From NCBI RefSeq assembly GCF_036373705.1, contig NC_089853.1:5716405-5780404 (forward strand): DNA of 64,000 nt, read 5' to 3'. Below the pieces are notes generated by a model. That model saw only the letters and a list, made by a program, of their open reading frames with translations. It did no database searches and was not told the DNA's origin. Positions 37,408-50,821 of this stretch are shown piece after piece. The translations under genes were made by a program, and so were the position numbers. The DNA comes from Amia ocellicauda (Eukaryota; Chordata; Actinopteri; Amiiformes; Amiidae). Position 1 is the stretch's first letter. Each line of letters opens with the position of its first letter.

Positions 37408-40400
37408 TTACGGGCTGCTGCCCTCGAACACCTGGCCGTAGTGGTCCAGGAGGATGCGGGTGAAGTTGTTGATGGGGCCGATGGCGCTCAGGCTCATGGC
37501 GGCGTCTTGCCCCCAGAGCAGGTTGGGTCCGAACACCACGGCCAGGTTGGCGGAGTCCATCCGGTTCTGGGCGCTGTGCTCGGTCACCTGCGGCGGGACA
37601 CAAGGGGCGTCACACACACACAACCATTGACGTTTTTATCTTTACAGTCCCCGGTTAAACACCAGTCCTCAGGCGAAGCCCGTCGGCGGCCCGCGGAGCC
37701 CGTTACCTGCACGAGGAACTGCATGAGGTACTTGAGCGCCGCGTAGTTCTCATCGGGCAGAGTCTGCAGCATGGTGAGGATCACGGCCACCTGGGAGCTG
37801 CTCTCCACATCTGGGAACGAGACGCGGTTATTACGACACGGCGTTCAGGCACAAGAACCAACACACAAACCAACAGACACCATTATAAAGAGAAACAAAG
37901 TCCTCTTTCCAGTGTGGCCCGTTCCACAAAAGCAAAGCACTTTGGTTTATTTTGTTATTGGCCATTGAGAAAGACTGGATGTCTGTCCCAAACACGTGTT
38001 GCAAACGGCGCTGTCGGTTCGGTGGCAGCTTACTCTGGAAGTTGGCGATGTCATTGTACAGCTGGTAGGTGAGGAGGGGCTCGGGTAACTCCCGGAGGAA
38101 CGTCTTGAGGATGACGGCCACGAGGTGGACGTCATCCTGCTCTTGGAAATTTACTGGCACTCCTGGAGGAGTCCAAAAAGGAGAGATTAGTGAATCAGCC
38201 GAGTTGAGGAAATGCTTTTGTACTGAAGTGACCCTGTCAGAAAGCATACAGTTGTACGTGACTTTCTTCAAGAGAAATCGACGGCCACCCCACAGTTTTA
38301 GCCCAGTGAGCATCTGCGGTTTAGACGCAGCTCACATGGACATTCAACCCAACACTGCACGTTACTGGTTATCTTCAAATCAATGCTTCTGATCATGTGG
38401 TGTCGCATGTCAAACCCTCGACAGGCCGAAGCACATTCAGTTCACTCCATTTTCAAAGACCCGGGTATGAAAACAAAACTCTCTCAGTCGAACAGTGCCG
38501 ACTTTATTTCCTTGGCTGGAATCCCTCACCTGTATTGTACTTGTTCTGGACTTCCTTGACCAGGGACACATTGGCGGACCTTCGGAAAATCCCTTCCGTC
38601 TTCAGACCTGTGGGAACACAAGCGGCAGAACGCTACTGACGGAGGAAGAGAAGGCACGGGCGTGGCCAGCCGCACACGCCAGGCATGCGTTTCAACCCTC
38701 CGAGCCGGTGCCGTCTGTCGGGCACGAAGGAAGAACAGAAGATTTCTAGTTCAGGGTAAAGTTCAGTCTTATATGCCAGATGAGCTGGCGGCTGTATGTG
38801 CCCTTCGGATGACTCCTGTGATATGCAGAGACAGGCAGGATGTAAACAAACAAAGCCGCAATATTGTCTATTTGTGTTGTAGAAAAGTGCCCTTGCTCTG
38901 TGCACTTTATTTTCTCTTCACACTCTTCTGCACTTTCACAGGGCATGACATCATTTGTTTCTTCATATATCCCGTTTCCTTATTGTAGGTTGAAACACTG
39001 CCCTGGATCACACAGCGAAGGTCTGGACACAAAGAGGATTCTCACACACGCACAAGTCGTTTAGCCAGCATCGATACAAAGACAAAGCACAGGACTGACT
39101 TATCCCTCCCACACTAAAGCCAAACCCCTCCCTATGTAGGAACCGCACCCAGCACCCGACAGGCACGGTGACCCGTCTCCAACGCGAGGCGGCACGGGCT
39201 ACTCACCGTGCTCCTTTAGGTAGCCGATCGTCTCTCGCATCACAAGGGGGATTTTGTCTTTGTCCGGACTCTTCTCCTTTAACCTGCTCCCCCGCAAACA
39301 CGAGAGCAATACAATCAGAGGCCGTGCGAGCAGGTGGTTTTAGATTTAAAAAACAGAAACAAACAAACTGAAAGAGTTGGAGGAAGTGTTCTTCCTGTTT
39401 GCAGGTTTGTGTCTTACACAGCAGAGAGCACGGGTCATTTAAAGCCAATGCTTTGTACTACAGTTCAGTAGGAGAAAATGTAATATGTTGGCAATCCTCA
39501 GAAACTCGCTCCTAGCTCAACTCAGAAAGATTGATTGCTTGAAGTCGCGACCCACGAACTGCAGAGGCACGTTAGGATTAAGTTTAAGAGTCGTGAAACG
39601 AAAGCCGAATGAAAAGAGTTGAACGTACTGCACGAGGGAGAGCCCAAACTGCTGGTTCGGCAGGGGGGGTCTTGGCGGGGCGGGTTTCTGTCCCTGGGCC
39701 GAGGGTTTCAGTGCCGCCTTGATCTTTGCATCATATCTGCAGAGAGACGGATAAAAACATTACAAATACGATATTAAACCCGTCACTGCCAGCAGCACTT
39801 CAGACTAATGAAAACACCAGCAAATGAGCAACTTTGACATGTATGAAGCACAGAGTGGATAAGAGCTACAGAGCATTAAACACCATGTCAATACACTTTC
39901 ACTGGCCAGTACTGGAGGACACTCACTCTTTGACACGCGTGGGTATGATCAGCTGTTCACACTTCACATACTCCTCCAGCTCGCTCAGATAGTTCATGTA
40001 GAATATTTTCCTTCCAAACTTCCAGCTGGAATTGACAACAATTTGAGATTAAAGTTTGACACTGATTAACTAATTGGCTAGTTACACTTTTGTCTAGATG
40101 GTGACGGGGGTTACGATTTAATTAGAGATGCAGGGTTACATTCAGGTTGCTTTAGGAGTGTTGTTTTAGTAATTTAGCTCATTATTGCACTAAACTGATG
40201 CTCGGTGATGACATGGTTGCCCTTTGGCCTGGGTGAGAGACCCCAGTAAAGCTAGACTTCCCTGGAGGTCCGGATTGTGAGTTGAGCTGCCAGTTGCAGA
40301 GTTGGCTGGGGTTGGGGCTCAGACCGTTATAGATTTATTACCTACAGGATTGTACCATCTGTCTATCCATCTACACTCACCTAAAGGATTATTAGGAACA

Positions 40401-43400
40401 CCATACTAATACTGTGTTTGACCCCCTTTCGCCTTCAGAACTGCCTTAATTCTACGTGGCATTGATTCAACAAGGTGCTGAAAGCATTCTTTAGAAATGT
40501 TGGCCCATATTGATAGGATAGCATCTTGCAGTTGATGGAGATTTGTGGGATGCACATCCAGGGCACGAAGCTCCCGTTCCACCACATCCCAAAGATGCTC
40601 TATTGGGTTGAGATCTGGTGACTGTGGGGGCCAGTTTAGTACAGTGAACTCATTGTCATGTTCAAGAAACCAATTTGAAATGATTCGACCTTTGTGACAT
40701 GGTGCATTATCCTGCTGGAAGTAGCCATCAGAGGATGGGTACATGGTGGTCATAAAAGGATGGACATGGTCAGAAACAATGCTCAGGTAGGCCGTGGCAT
40801 TTAAACGATGCCCAATTGGCACTAAGGGGCCTAAAGTGTGCCAAGAAAACATTCCCCACACCATTACACCACCACCACCAGCCTGCACAGTGGTAACAAG
40901 GCATGATGGATCCATGTTCTCATTCTGTTTACGCCAAATTCTGACTCTACCATCTGAATGTCTCAACAGAAATCGAGACTCATCAGACCAGGCAACATTT
41001 TTCCAGTCTTCAACTGTCCAATTTTGGTGAGCTTGTGCAAATTGTAGCCTCTTTTTCCTATTTGTAGTGGAGATGAGTGGTACCCGGTGGGGTCTTCTGC
41101 TGTTGTAGCCCATCCACCTCAAGGTTGTACGTGTTGTGGCTTCACAAATGCTTTGCTGCATACCTCGGTTGTAACGAGTGGTTATTTCAGTCAAAGTTGC
41201 TCTTCTATCAGCTTGAATCAGTCGGCCCATTCTCCTCTGACCTCTAGCATCAACAAGGCATTTTCGCCCACAGGACTGCCGCATACTGGATGTTTTTCCC
41301 TTTTCACACCATTCTTTGTAAACCCTAGAAATGGTTGTGCGTGAAAATCCCAGTAACTGAGCAGATTGTGAAATACTCAGACCGGCCCGTCTGGCACCAA
41401 CAACCATGCCACGCTCAAAATTGCTTAAATCACCTTTCTTTCCCATTCAGACATTCAGTTTGGAGTTCAGGAGATTGTCTTGACCAGGACCACACCCCTA
41501 AATGCATTGAAGCAACTGCCATGTGATTGGTTGGTTAGATAATTGCATTAATGAGAAATTGAACAGGTGTTCCTAATAATCCTTTAGGTGAGTGTATATA
41601 GTATTTTAGTACAAATCAACTTTCACTCGGACACAAATAAAATGCACAGCACCTTTACTAGCACTGTAGAGATGCAGGTTTAAAAAGATTTGTAATTGTC
41701 TTATCATACCAGTGACAAACTCATCTGTACCTGATCAATGGCTTGAACAGAATGAGCAGCGTTTTGACGAACATGGTGGGATGCACAATGTACAGAGCCT
41801 TGATGTTCTTCTTGTACCTGAAAACAACAAATCACATCACAGTCAGTGTCAAACTGGGCCGGGCTGTCTTTCTCTGACCGACCCTCCCTGCAGGAAGGTA
41901 ATCATTCAACGAGTCAAACGTTATCATCCTGGAGGATTGCATTTATTCCTAATTGCTTCCGGAAGGTTTTATCTGCTCCCATCAAACAAGAAAAAAAAGC
42001 TCCCTTCTGGGTTAAAAATAGCAGGATTATTCGATGCTCACCTAATGGAATCATGTTAATTTAAAACGTGGATATCTCATCCCTCTCTCCACTTACTTCC
42101 TGTCGAACTCCCGGTACGCATCTCTGAGCCATGTGAGGGACGGTTTGTTGTCACTGGTGAGTCCGTGGTGGAAGTATATGAGGGTGTAATCGCTTTCAAC
42201 ATACTTGTCCAGTGTGTGCTTCAAGTACCTGAGCAGGAAATGAAAACGCAATGAAACCCAGCACTGCTGAACAACAACAAAGCAGCAGTTGATGTAAACA
42301 TATCATGAAAGAGCCACCTTAAGGAAAAAATGAACAAAGAAAGAAGTTTTATGAGGAAATAGTGTAATTGAAATACAGTGCTGTTAAATAACAAATGCAG
42401 CACATGCATATTTTAAAACAAACCAGGCTTTTGTCAGGTGAAAAAAAAACACACATCAGCCTGGAAAATGCTGTCCTGTTTTTGTTTTTCTCCCCCTCCT
42501 CCAATCACAGACAGATCATGAAAATAAAATTGCTGCAGTATGGGATTTTCACAGCTTAACAAGAATTTCTCTGACTCACTAGAACAAATTACCCCCCCTG
42601 CCCCCACCCCAAACACACACAAAAAGCACAAACAAGCAGAAAGATAGGCCTAGCATCACAAGAGGAACCGGGAACTGTAATCATCAGGAAACAGACACTA
42701 ACCCCAACAGCTTGTGATGGTCGAGCACATGATGATCGGGCATTCGGCAGGCACTGAACACGATCACCTTCCTGCCGTAGTGGTCATCACCTTGCCCCCA
42801 GAGGAAAACGACAGTTACAACCAGGGCACAACCAGCTAGGAAACTGTGCGTCAGATCACAAATGACCATGTTTATCACACATGCAAAGCCAAGGAGAAAA
42901 TTATATTAAAGCCACGATCAATGGATCAATCAAGCACGAAACATGACTCCTTATCAATGCTGGCACTGTACATTACCCAACTGCAAGAACTTTAGTATCT
43001 TCAAACCTTCTCTACAAGCTCAACTTTTCTATAAAAGGCAATTCTTTTGTTTATTTCTTCCCAGCTCTGTGATCGTTCCTTAAATGGTGTTACTAATTTT
43101 GTTGCCATTAAAGGTCAGCAGGTCTCCAGAGCCTCATGGAACGTTTTTTGCTTTTAAGACACGTGATCGTTATTGAGTGTTGTTCTCAGTCGCGCCTATA
43201 GTTCGCGGTCACTCCCCAGCTGTACGGAGATATTTCAAAGATCCCCCACAGACACTGACTTTTTTACACTCCTATTCCATACAGAGAAGCGCCCCCCCAA
43301 CCATTCTTCAGAAAGGAACTGCTTTCTTACACTGAATTATGAAAGTTACATTTCTGTCCACCGCTGAGTGCGAGTGCTATTTTGGTGCCGTTTCTTGGCA

Positions 43401-46012
43401 GCGACTCAACAGCATCGGCTCTGAAGCCAGAATGGATTTATTATTGTTTTTGAAGAGAGCGCTGTTCCAAACTGCAATCAGATCCAAAGGGAGTGAACTG
43501 CAGGGTTATTAGATGCCTACACGACAAATTCATTATTATTAAACCTGTCTGTGGAGGTCTTCTGTATCTTCTGATACAATCATGTGAGCGGGTTCCGGTG
43601 GGGCCTCGTGTTCAGTCATGGGGACTCGGTCACCCTCTGTTTTCTGGGAATGTAGTTGCCTCCAGTGTTTCTCCATGTGAGACACTGTCACAGGATTCCC
43701 CAAATCTGTCCTTTTAAACCACATCTCCAACCCCTGCTTTATATAACAGACTTAAGTTCTGCAGGGGTGGGAGCCTGACATATCTGAAGAGACCGCAGCG
43801 CCGTGTGACCGCTTTGGTAACACAATGCACTTCCCATGGATCGGACTAGAGCTTGAAGTGACTAAGTCCCCACGAAGGCCAGAGTGAACCTTCCTCGCCC
43901 CAGTTGTAAAAGAATGACGCTGATTGTGGAAGTGTCATTCATACGACTCCTTCCTCTCATCTGTAATGCGTCCTCAAAGCCCTACAGCTTTGCATGACGA
44001 TGAGCAGGGGAACACTGAGCTATGAACTCATTCCTGAGAGAGATTATATTTTATGGCTTTCATCATTTCCTACATCTACAGAGAAAACCAATTATGAACA
44101 AATGCTATTCTACCATTTAAATGGCTTTCTTGGAACACAAAGTAGTGAACAGCAGGTACCAATAATAAAACCACATTCTGTGCATTTCCACCCTTTAAAT
44201 AAATGAGTTTTGTGGATCAAAGCACCACCGCCCCCGCATCACGAGTTCAAAGGGGTTTCGTCAGCTCTGCTGCTGATCTTACCTGCCACCTCCACGATCT
44301 GATGCCTGGCGATGTCATAAAAGGGATCGTCCCACTTCAAGTGGAGAGACGTGTCCAACCTTTTGGAGTCGTCCGTTTCTGTAGAGACCAGAGTTGGAAG
44401 AGTTAATCGTGACAGGCTCTTAGAAAGGCAGCGCAGAAGATTGGCAATCTGGGCACGGGATGAATTCACACCCCAGACGCCTCCGCCCTGGCCTCTGGTC
44501 TCCGGCAGCTGTCTGGAAATGGCACAGATAATGGTGCGGACACAGGTTGTCTCTCGCTCTGTCAGTCACTTCCAATCTGAAACCCGTCCTCTGGGTCATC
44601 GCCACATTATTTTGCACTTCATTTGTTTTAGTTTCAGATGCAATTAATCGGTCCTTCGCGGTTTAATGAGGGAGCCCATTATACGGGCTTGTTTTCTTTC
44701 TCTGCGGCTGCGACACAGAAAGGTTAATTCACCACGTCTAATTGCAGTCTAAACCTCGCTTATTACATTTTATGGCATTGGCTGCCGATGATGTATTGCT
44801 GCGCTAAATGCCACAGGCCTGATCTCAAATCGACCACGGAGGGGCACTGAACCGGATGTTTACTGTGCTGCAGACTATTCAATCTGGAATACATAATTAA
44901 TTTTTATTCATCCTGTCAAAGTGCACCGGCTAGTGATGAGGAATAAGACGCAGTGATACTTGTAATATTTTTGCTCTGTGTATCAGCAGTGAAGAAAATT
45001 AATTTTACAGAAACGGCTCCAGGCAACCACTAGTGCCGGACAGACCTTATCTGACAGCTGATCATGTGATCGGTGTTCATGTGGCTGACAAAACGCTTTG
45101 CTATGACCACAACAACAGGCAACAGGAGGCGGTTATTACAGCATAACAGCCTAAAACAGGTCAGGAACGAGAGAAGGGCAATCAGCGGGTTGAATTCTTA
45201 GCCGAGTAATTAATTACATCATGTTTTATCAATAAACTAAGAGAAACAAAGCCATTGCGTACACATCTGGAAAGCACGCTGCAATATCCTTGTGTACCTG
45301 CATGGCTTTCCACACAAGCTACAAGACTGAAGCAAGAATTATGTAAGTGGGTCCTCTATCCCATCTTCCATAACACAGCACTTTCACAGGCAGCTGTGAC
45401 CGGAGGCTACACAATCACACTGCTCAGCCTCATTAGAGCAGCTGGCAGGTGAAAGAAATCTGCTGTTTATTGTGCAGTACAACAACAGGGGGGTGTCGGT
45501 GCTCCACTGTTTCTGCTGACACGCCTGTGACCAGGAAGCTGTCAGCTGGAGCCCCTGCCCTGTACCTGACTCAGTGGGTGTGAGGCTGGGCGCACCTGCC
45601 TGCACTCTAGCAATATCAAGATCTGTAAAAAACAGGTCTGCTTGTGAGCAAACGCCTCCACAGCAGCAGAGCGGGGAGAGGGGGGGGGAGCTCCAGCGCA
45701 TCTGTATCTGCAAGGCGTGTTGGACCGGAATTGTCCACTAAATAACCCGTTTACACAATAAACGTCCCCAGCTGCATTTCACAGTGCTGACACGACCACA
45801 AACCCGAGCTCCCACAGCTACTGTCAGAGTACATTCAAGCTTTTCATTCATCGACATCCCACAAAGGTCACCGTACCGGACTTGCTCATCTCCTGCACGT
45901 CGTCAGAGGGCCAGTTCTTGTCCTCCAGGGGGGAGAGTTTGAGCTGGTCCAAGGCATTGGCGGGCTCCTCTCCCAGGTCGTCCTGCAGGTCTGTGATGGG
46001 GTCGGAGGCCAT
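37408..46012 (-). CDS. arhgap1: ARHGAP1 (p50RhoGAP/Cdc42GAP)
   Basis: Coding exons from the start: 45877-46012, 44283-44378, 42703-42790, 42097-42228, 41731-41817, 39927-40025, 39629-39736, 39207-39283, 38530-38607, 38034-38162, 37707-37810 and 37408-37587. They total 1314 nt and encode 437 aa (human 439). Residues about 60-210 form the BCH/Sec14-like domain ([33 protein letters not shown]). A proline-rich SH3-binding motif [14 protein letters not shown] follows at about 231-244, then the RhoGAP domain. The RhoGAP domain has the arginine finger in GIFRRSAN (about R283), the helix [14 protein letters not shown] and [12 protein letters not shown]. The protein speeds GTP hydrolysis by Cdc42, Rho and Rac in cytoplasm and on endosomes. 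An acceptor at 46027 and a donor at 50094 suggest a non-coding first exon in the GC-rich block near 50.1 kb. The intron 40026-41730 carries a Tc1/mariner element. Confidence 0.97.
40374..41594 (-). mobile_element. Complete Tc1/mariner transposon with DD36E-type transposase
   Basis: A 1221-bp element is bounded by perfect terminal inverted repeats of at least 29 bp, beginning CACTCACCTAAAGGATTATT, and flanked by the TA target duplication (40372-40373 and 41595-41596). One uninterrupted ORF fills most of it. It lies in the sense orientation within an ARHGAP1 intron. No internal deletion is visible. Confidence 0.95.
40406..41446 (-). CDS. Tc1/mariner transposase, intact 346 aa
   Basis: A single exon opens with ATG at 41446 and ends in TAG. 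An N-terminal paired-type helix-turn-helix includes [20 protein letters not shown] (about 23-42). A basic linker leads to the catalytic domain. The acidic triad is D155 (WSDESRF), D246 (QQDNAPCH) and E283 ([11 protein letters not shown]). Thirty-six residues separate the second Asp from the Glu, against 34 in classical Tc1, which places it in the DD36E group (named Incomer in the literature, as I recall). No stop or frameshift interrupts it, so it may encode a functional cut-and-paste transposase or may be a recent copy. Confidence 0.95.
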   Translation of the reverse strand: MGKKGDLSNFERGMVVGARRAGLSISQSAQLLGFSRTTISRVYKEWCEKGKTSSMRQSCGRKCLVDARGQRRMGRLIQADRRATLTEITTRYNRGMQQSICEATTRTTLRWMGYNSRRPHRVPLISTTNRKKRLQFAQAHQNWTVEDWKNVAWSDESRFLLRHSDGRVRIWRKQNENMDPSCLVTTVQAGGGGVMVWGMFSWHTLGPLVPIGHRLNATAYLSIVSDHVHPFMTTMYPSSDGYFQQDNAPCHKGRIISNWFLEHDNEFTVLNWPPQSPDLNPIEHLWDVVERELRALDVHPTNLHQLQDAILSIWANISKECFQHLVESMPRRIKAVLKAKGGQTQY

Positions 46013-46026
46013 GGCTGAGGCTTCCT

Positions 46027-48222
46027 CTGCAACTCTAGAGCAGACAAACGCACTCAGACACACGTTCACAGATTCACGACACACAGTCACATGCTTCCCT
46101 TTCTTTAGTGACACTGATTGAGACCGATAGCAGGACTGCAGGGCTGCACCATGAGAGACAGATCCAGCCAACGCTGTGCAACACATCGGCTGAAAACACA
46201 TTATTAGAGGATGGAACCGACTCAAACCAGCCCAGCACTTTGGCATCTTCCGAGCTTTATTTTTTGCTTGATCAGTACCATAACTGTAGTGAAAGGTGTA
46301 ATAAAACAAATCACGTATGCAGTGAGAGTATCATTCCCCTCTGTACAATACAGTCTGTGTGGGCTAATCTGTTTTATTGGAGATCAGTAGGCCACTTCTC
46401 CGTTTCGGTTCAAAGAATGAAAACAGCGCTTGTAAAACTGAATCGTCAACCAGGGCATGTGGTGAAACTCTTTTTTAAAGATGAGGGAGGTGTGCAGAGC
46501 CAGGTAGGATATCTTCAGAGAAACGCAAACTTGGCTCCTGTGCCAAAAAGTATGCGAGACTCTCGCCAAGTTCCTCCTTATTTGAGTATTTTCATAGCAA
46601 AACACTGCTGGTGACCAAGAACAGGAAATGTCAACGAGGCAAGAAAAAAATAAAAATATACCAAAATGTCTTGTGGACGTTTAGAATGGTGCAAACGCAT
46701 TTCCCTTTCACTTATATAGCCAACAGTATATTACCAAATAAGAATTCCCTAAGCACTGGGACAATTATTCAATAGCATCTACAAAAGTGCATCAACAAAA
46801 CCTCTCTATTGTGGTTATTGTTTTACTTTATCCCGTATGGATTCCTACACATGAGATCTCCCTGCTCTGAGTGAGTTAACACAGACCGTTCCCAATCTGC
46901 CATGTATCATCACAGGTCTGAGGAGCAGACGAGCCGAGGCATTCGGGAACACGCTGCGTGGCAGAAGCGCTTAGTGTGGCCCTAACGCGATCGACACTGT
47001 CATTTTGTTTGGCTAAAATGTTCCAGCTGGGCGTCTGATGCATTCGTAGCAGGTAAAGCAGAATGGAATTAGGTAACTGCATGCAAAATATAGGCCAGCA
47101 TTTACATCAAACAAAATGCCTTTTTAAATCCGATTCAATAGAAGCACAGATTTACTTTTTAACTTGTTAATTTCCCTAATTTTCAAGTGTTTGTTCAGTG
47201 TGGACGACAGTCTTGACCTTTATGTGGCTCAGCGATTAAAGGAGTCTGAACGAGAGGGAAAAAACATCTCTGAGTATTTTTAACGTCTCGTTGGAATGGC
47301 AGTGGAAGCTCGAGTACAGAGGAATGAAGAGATCTGTGAAAGGCCACATTAGTTTGACCACCTTTGGCCATTCAATCTACACGACAAATAAGGTCTTCTC
47401 TCACTACTTCATTTGACATCATGATTTAGCCGAGTTGCCCTATGTACCAACTGTTTTACTCAATACGTGTTCATATTCCCCTGTGGCAATACTTTACAAT
47501 GGTGTTCATTCATCGACTTCAAAAGGCAACCGTCTCGGTAAAAGTCAGAAAAGGGTGGCGGGGCTTGGCATTCTGAATTCTGATAATGTTTAACTTGAGC
47601 TGTAACAGATCACCAATTACTAGTGGCCGTGTGGCTGTACATTTCCCTGCTACCAGCCTGACTTGGCACTTGGGTTCAAACAACTCTGGATTTCCCAGAG
47701 AAATCAGCTGAAACAGCGCATTGAACCAGTCAGCTTGGGAAGAAACCGAACAGGGTTAGGCTAATGCTGCGGCCCACACGAAGAATGCGTACACAAATGC
47801 ATCGCATGATATCAAGGCAAGCCAAAACCTGCGCCTAATTGCTTTGGGGAAGCAGAGGAGAGCTGAGTGAAAAGAGACAAAGCAATGTGGTAAATTAAGA
47901 GTACATATTCACCATCACCCATCAAGCCATCAGCTCCTTTAGTCATTTAGATACTGTATGTAGATATTCTGGATTGATTTGTGTTGGGCCTAGGTTTACT
48001 TAAAATCCCATTATGTACTATCACCAGATAAAGTTACTGACAGAGTACTTCTCTGTTCACCTCAGGCACAATACAATTTTTAACAGTTAGCCATAAGGCT
48101 TCCCAGATATGCTTTTTATTGTGGAAAGTGGGCAAAGTTTACTGTAAAAGCCCCTACATCCCTTCTTGTGATAACACAATAAGTCTTGCACTTTTGATTA
48201 TACGTCCCAACAAGAAACGTGT

Positions 48223-48264
<42 letters not shown>

Positions 48265-50093
48265 GGGGTGGGGGGGTACAAGGTCGGGTACTTACAGTCT
48301 TACCGTGGCAGTCCAGATAATACGTATTTCCGACGATATGACGTGTGTGCATGCAAACCTTCTTAGTGTAAGATTAATCTTGTGTTAATACTGGGCTTGG
48401 TCGCTGTTATTCTTGGTTACGTCACTCAGTAGAATGTTTAATATTCAAATTCTACAAGTGGAATGTGGTGACGGTTGGCCATCGCGAGATCGCACGCAGC
48501 TCGTACCTGTTTCATTTTGAATATAATTATACCCTTAAGTTAAATTAATACCTGCCTCCGAGTATTATTTATCCTTCGACGGGCGAAGCGTAGAGAACAG
48601 GATAAACAGGGAGACGCGAGGGAGAGCGCAATACAATTATATATAACAGCGACCACAGACACGAGGTGTTAAACATTAAAATACTACCCAGCTAAACCAG
48701 GCGCTGAGGTTGCAAAAAGACAGAACGGTTCTTTAAATTCCTCAAAGGGTGTGCGGATGGGAGGGAAACCCCCGGAGTAACTGTGCCACTGCACTTCCTC
48801 TACACAACGGTGCACAGCGCAATTGAAGAAGATGCTGTTCTGCATGCAAAGCGAGAGATGGCAAATACAGATAAAGACGCATCAGCATTTTTTTACGCAT
48901 TAGTATAATTCTTAATCCCGTCGCAAAATGTTTTTCCTGAATTGTTACATTAAATTGTATGCCAGTCATCACTAATAGCATGCACACGAAATATCAGTTT
49001 AGTCGTGCAACAGCTTGACCAATTAAACGACCAGAAAGTTGTGCGGTATTTCAGGGATTAACTGCTGACATGCTGGCGCTGCTTTGACGATTTTAGTCGT
49101 ATATGGGCGTCATCGTTCGTGAGTCAGCCAAGAAAAACGTGATTTAGCAAAAGCGCTGCCTTTTTCATCATATGTCAAACACACACACACATCTGATGCT
49201 TTTATCAGTACAATGACACACAGATACAGTTTTAAGTCAGATGCGCTTTACTTTTTCTGGCTGCGACACAACCTGCAGATGAAAGCATGACAGGTCGGTA
49301 TCTGTCTCTGTGAAAGTGGTCCCTACGCCCCCCTACACACACAAACACACTTTCCACAAAATAAAAATGATACTGCGGAGTGCAAAATGACGTAGGATTA
49401 ATTAAATTGTTTTATTAAGTTATGTGGGTAATAATGCCAAGTGATTTGGCGGTTTTATCTTATGTATTCAGAGCTGCGCACACCAGAGATATACTACTAT
49501 TAATACAACTACTACTACTAATCATAATAATAATAATACAAGCAGATCCGCAAAGCAGCCAGAAGCATTGACAGACCTGTCCCTTTGCAGCAAGCCCGAT
49601 GACGTCACCGAGGTCAGTGATGGGGACACAGATGTACCTTCTTGAACTGGACATTGATGTCATCGTTATTTTCTCACACATGAAACGCAGCCACTGTCGG
49701 TCTGGACTCGTCCCTGGACTTAAACACACAGCACGACCCGGACACGGAGCTGCGCCTGCAATAACGCACTGCCCGTCCTCACAGCACAGCCTCCATGATG
49801 AACACACACAGACAGGCTCGGCAGCTGAGCGCACCGGTCCGCTCACACCGAGCCATAACGACACCTGAGAGACGGGGACACTCGCTCGTTTACCGTGTCC
49901 TCCTCCAGGCACGAACACAAACACCGCGCTCGTTTCCTCTCGTCTGCAACCCTTCTCATCCACATCGTCACCTCTTTTCTTTGTTTTAAAACAAACCTAC
50001 AACCGCGACATGCAAACCGAGCTCTGCCTTACAAGCGACAATGCCAGCGCAGCCGCTGCCGGGCCGTGGCGCTGAGGGACCCGTGCTCTGTAC
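46027..50093 (-). other. Probable ARHGAP1 first intron
   Basis: About 4 kb runs between the proposed non-coding first exon (donor at 50094) and the acceptor at 46027. No coding exon is recognised. It contains a TG microsatellite (48227-48260) and a TGACGTCA octamer (49600-49607). Confidence 0.5.
48227..48260. repeat. (TG)n microsatellite
   Basis: A pure TG run of about 34 bp. Confidence 0.95.
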
Positions 50094-50275
50094 CTGTGTC
50101 TCGGCGCCTCCCTGCCGCAGCCCCGTCTCTCCGCTCCGTCGCCGCGTCTGCCTCCACATCCGGGTACAGACCGGATACGGCGCTCTCCTTGGCAACCGCT
50201 CCCCACTGACTTCCGCTAGCGCGTCGCCTCGCCGCTCGCAGTGCGCATGTGCGAAGAGGCTCCCGCATGTGGAGC
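50000..50275 (-). promoter_or_regulatory. GC-rich ARHGAP1 promoter and 5' UTR exon
   Basis: This is a marked CpG-dense block in otherwise AT-rich DNA. On the minus strand the donor CACAG/GTACAG at 50094 fits a non-coding first exon that would splice to the acceptor at 46027. The transcription start is probably around 50150-50270. Confidence 0.6.
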
Positions 50276-50325
50276 TGCGTTTAGCGTCATGTGTGACTGC
50301 ATGTGTAGTGTTTATATGGTGGTTA

Positions 50326-50357
<32 letters not shown>

Positions 50358-50423
50358 GTGATAGATAGTATAGGGCTGCTTACTTACTACATATACAAAT
50401 AATAATAATAAGTTTTAATAATG

Positions 50424-50474
<51 letters not shown>

Positions 50475-50475
50475 T
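50326..50475. repeat. (TTA)n microsatellites
   Basis: Two TTA/ATT arrays (about 50326-50354 and 50424-50475) lie between the ARHGAP1 promoter and a SINE fragment. They may be tails of decayed SINEs in opposite orientation. Confidence 0.85.
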
Positions 50476-50480
50476 ATTAC

Positions 50481-50604
50481 AGGCAACACTTGTGGAGTAG
50501 TGGTTAGGGCTCTGGACAGTAAAATGCCCAGCTGTATAAATGGGCACAAATGTAAGTCGCCCTGGATAAGAGCGTCTGCTAAATGACAAATAATGTAATG
50601 TAAT
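50481..50604 (+). mobile_element. Internally deleted tRNA-derived SINE
   Basis: The SINE head (GTGGAGTAGTGGTTAGGGCT) joins directly to the 3' part (TAAGTCGCCCTGGATAAGAG, then CGTCTGCTAAATGACA). The B-box region seen in the copy at 22334-22560 is missing. Confidence 0.75.
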
Positions 50605-50821
50605 ATTGATCATATGCAGTTTTGAGCTCCACTTATTAGCCTACATACAAATGAAATAATGGATGTTAACATAATACTGTCCACATATCTGTACATTTAG
50701 TCTTTCTTTAATAATACAAAATAAACTATTACCCAACTCTCAGTGCACCCATGATCTTTTTAGTTTTTTATCATAATCATAAATGATCAGATTTTGCGTG
50801 TGTGACGGTTACTTTAAATTA

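Noticed and set aside
45848-46309. Upstream extension of the ARHGAP1 N-terminus to 153 aa
   Set aside because: An acceptor at 46027 and similarity to the human N-terminus place the start at ATG 46012; upstream sequence is intron.
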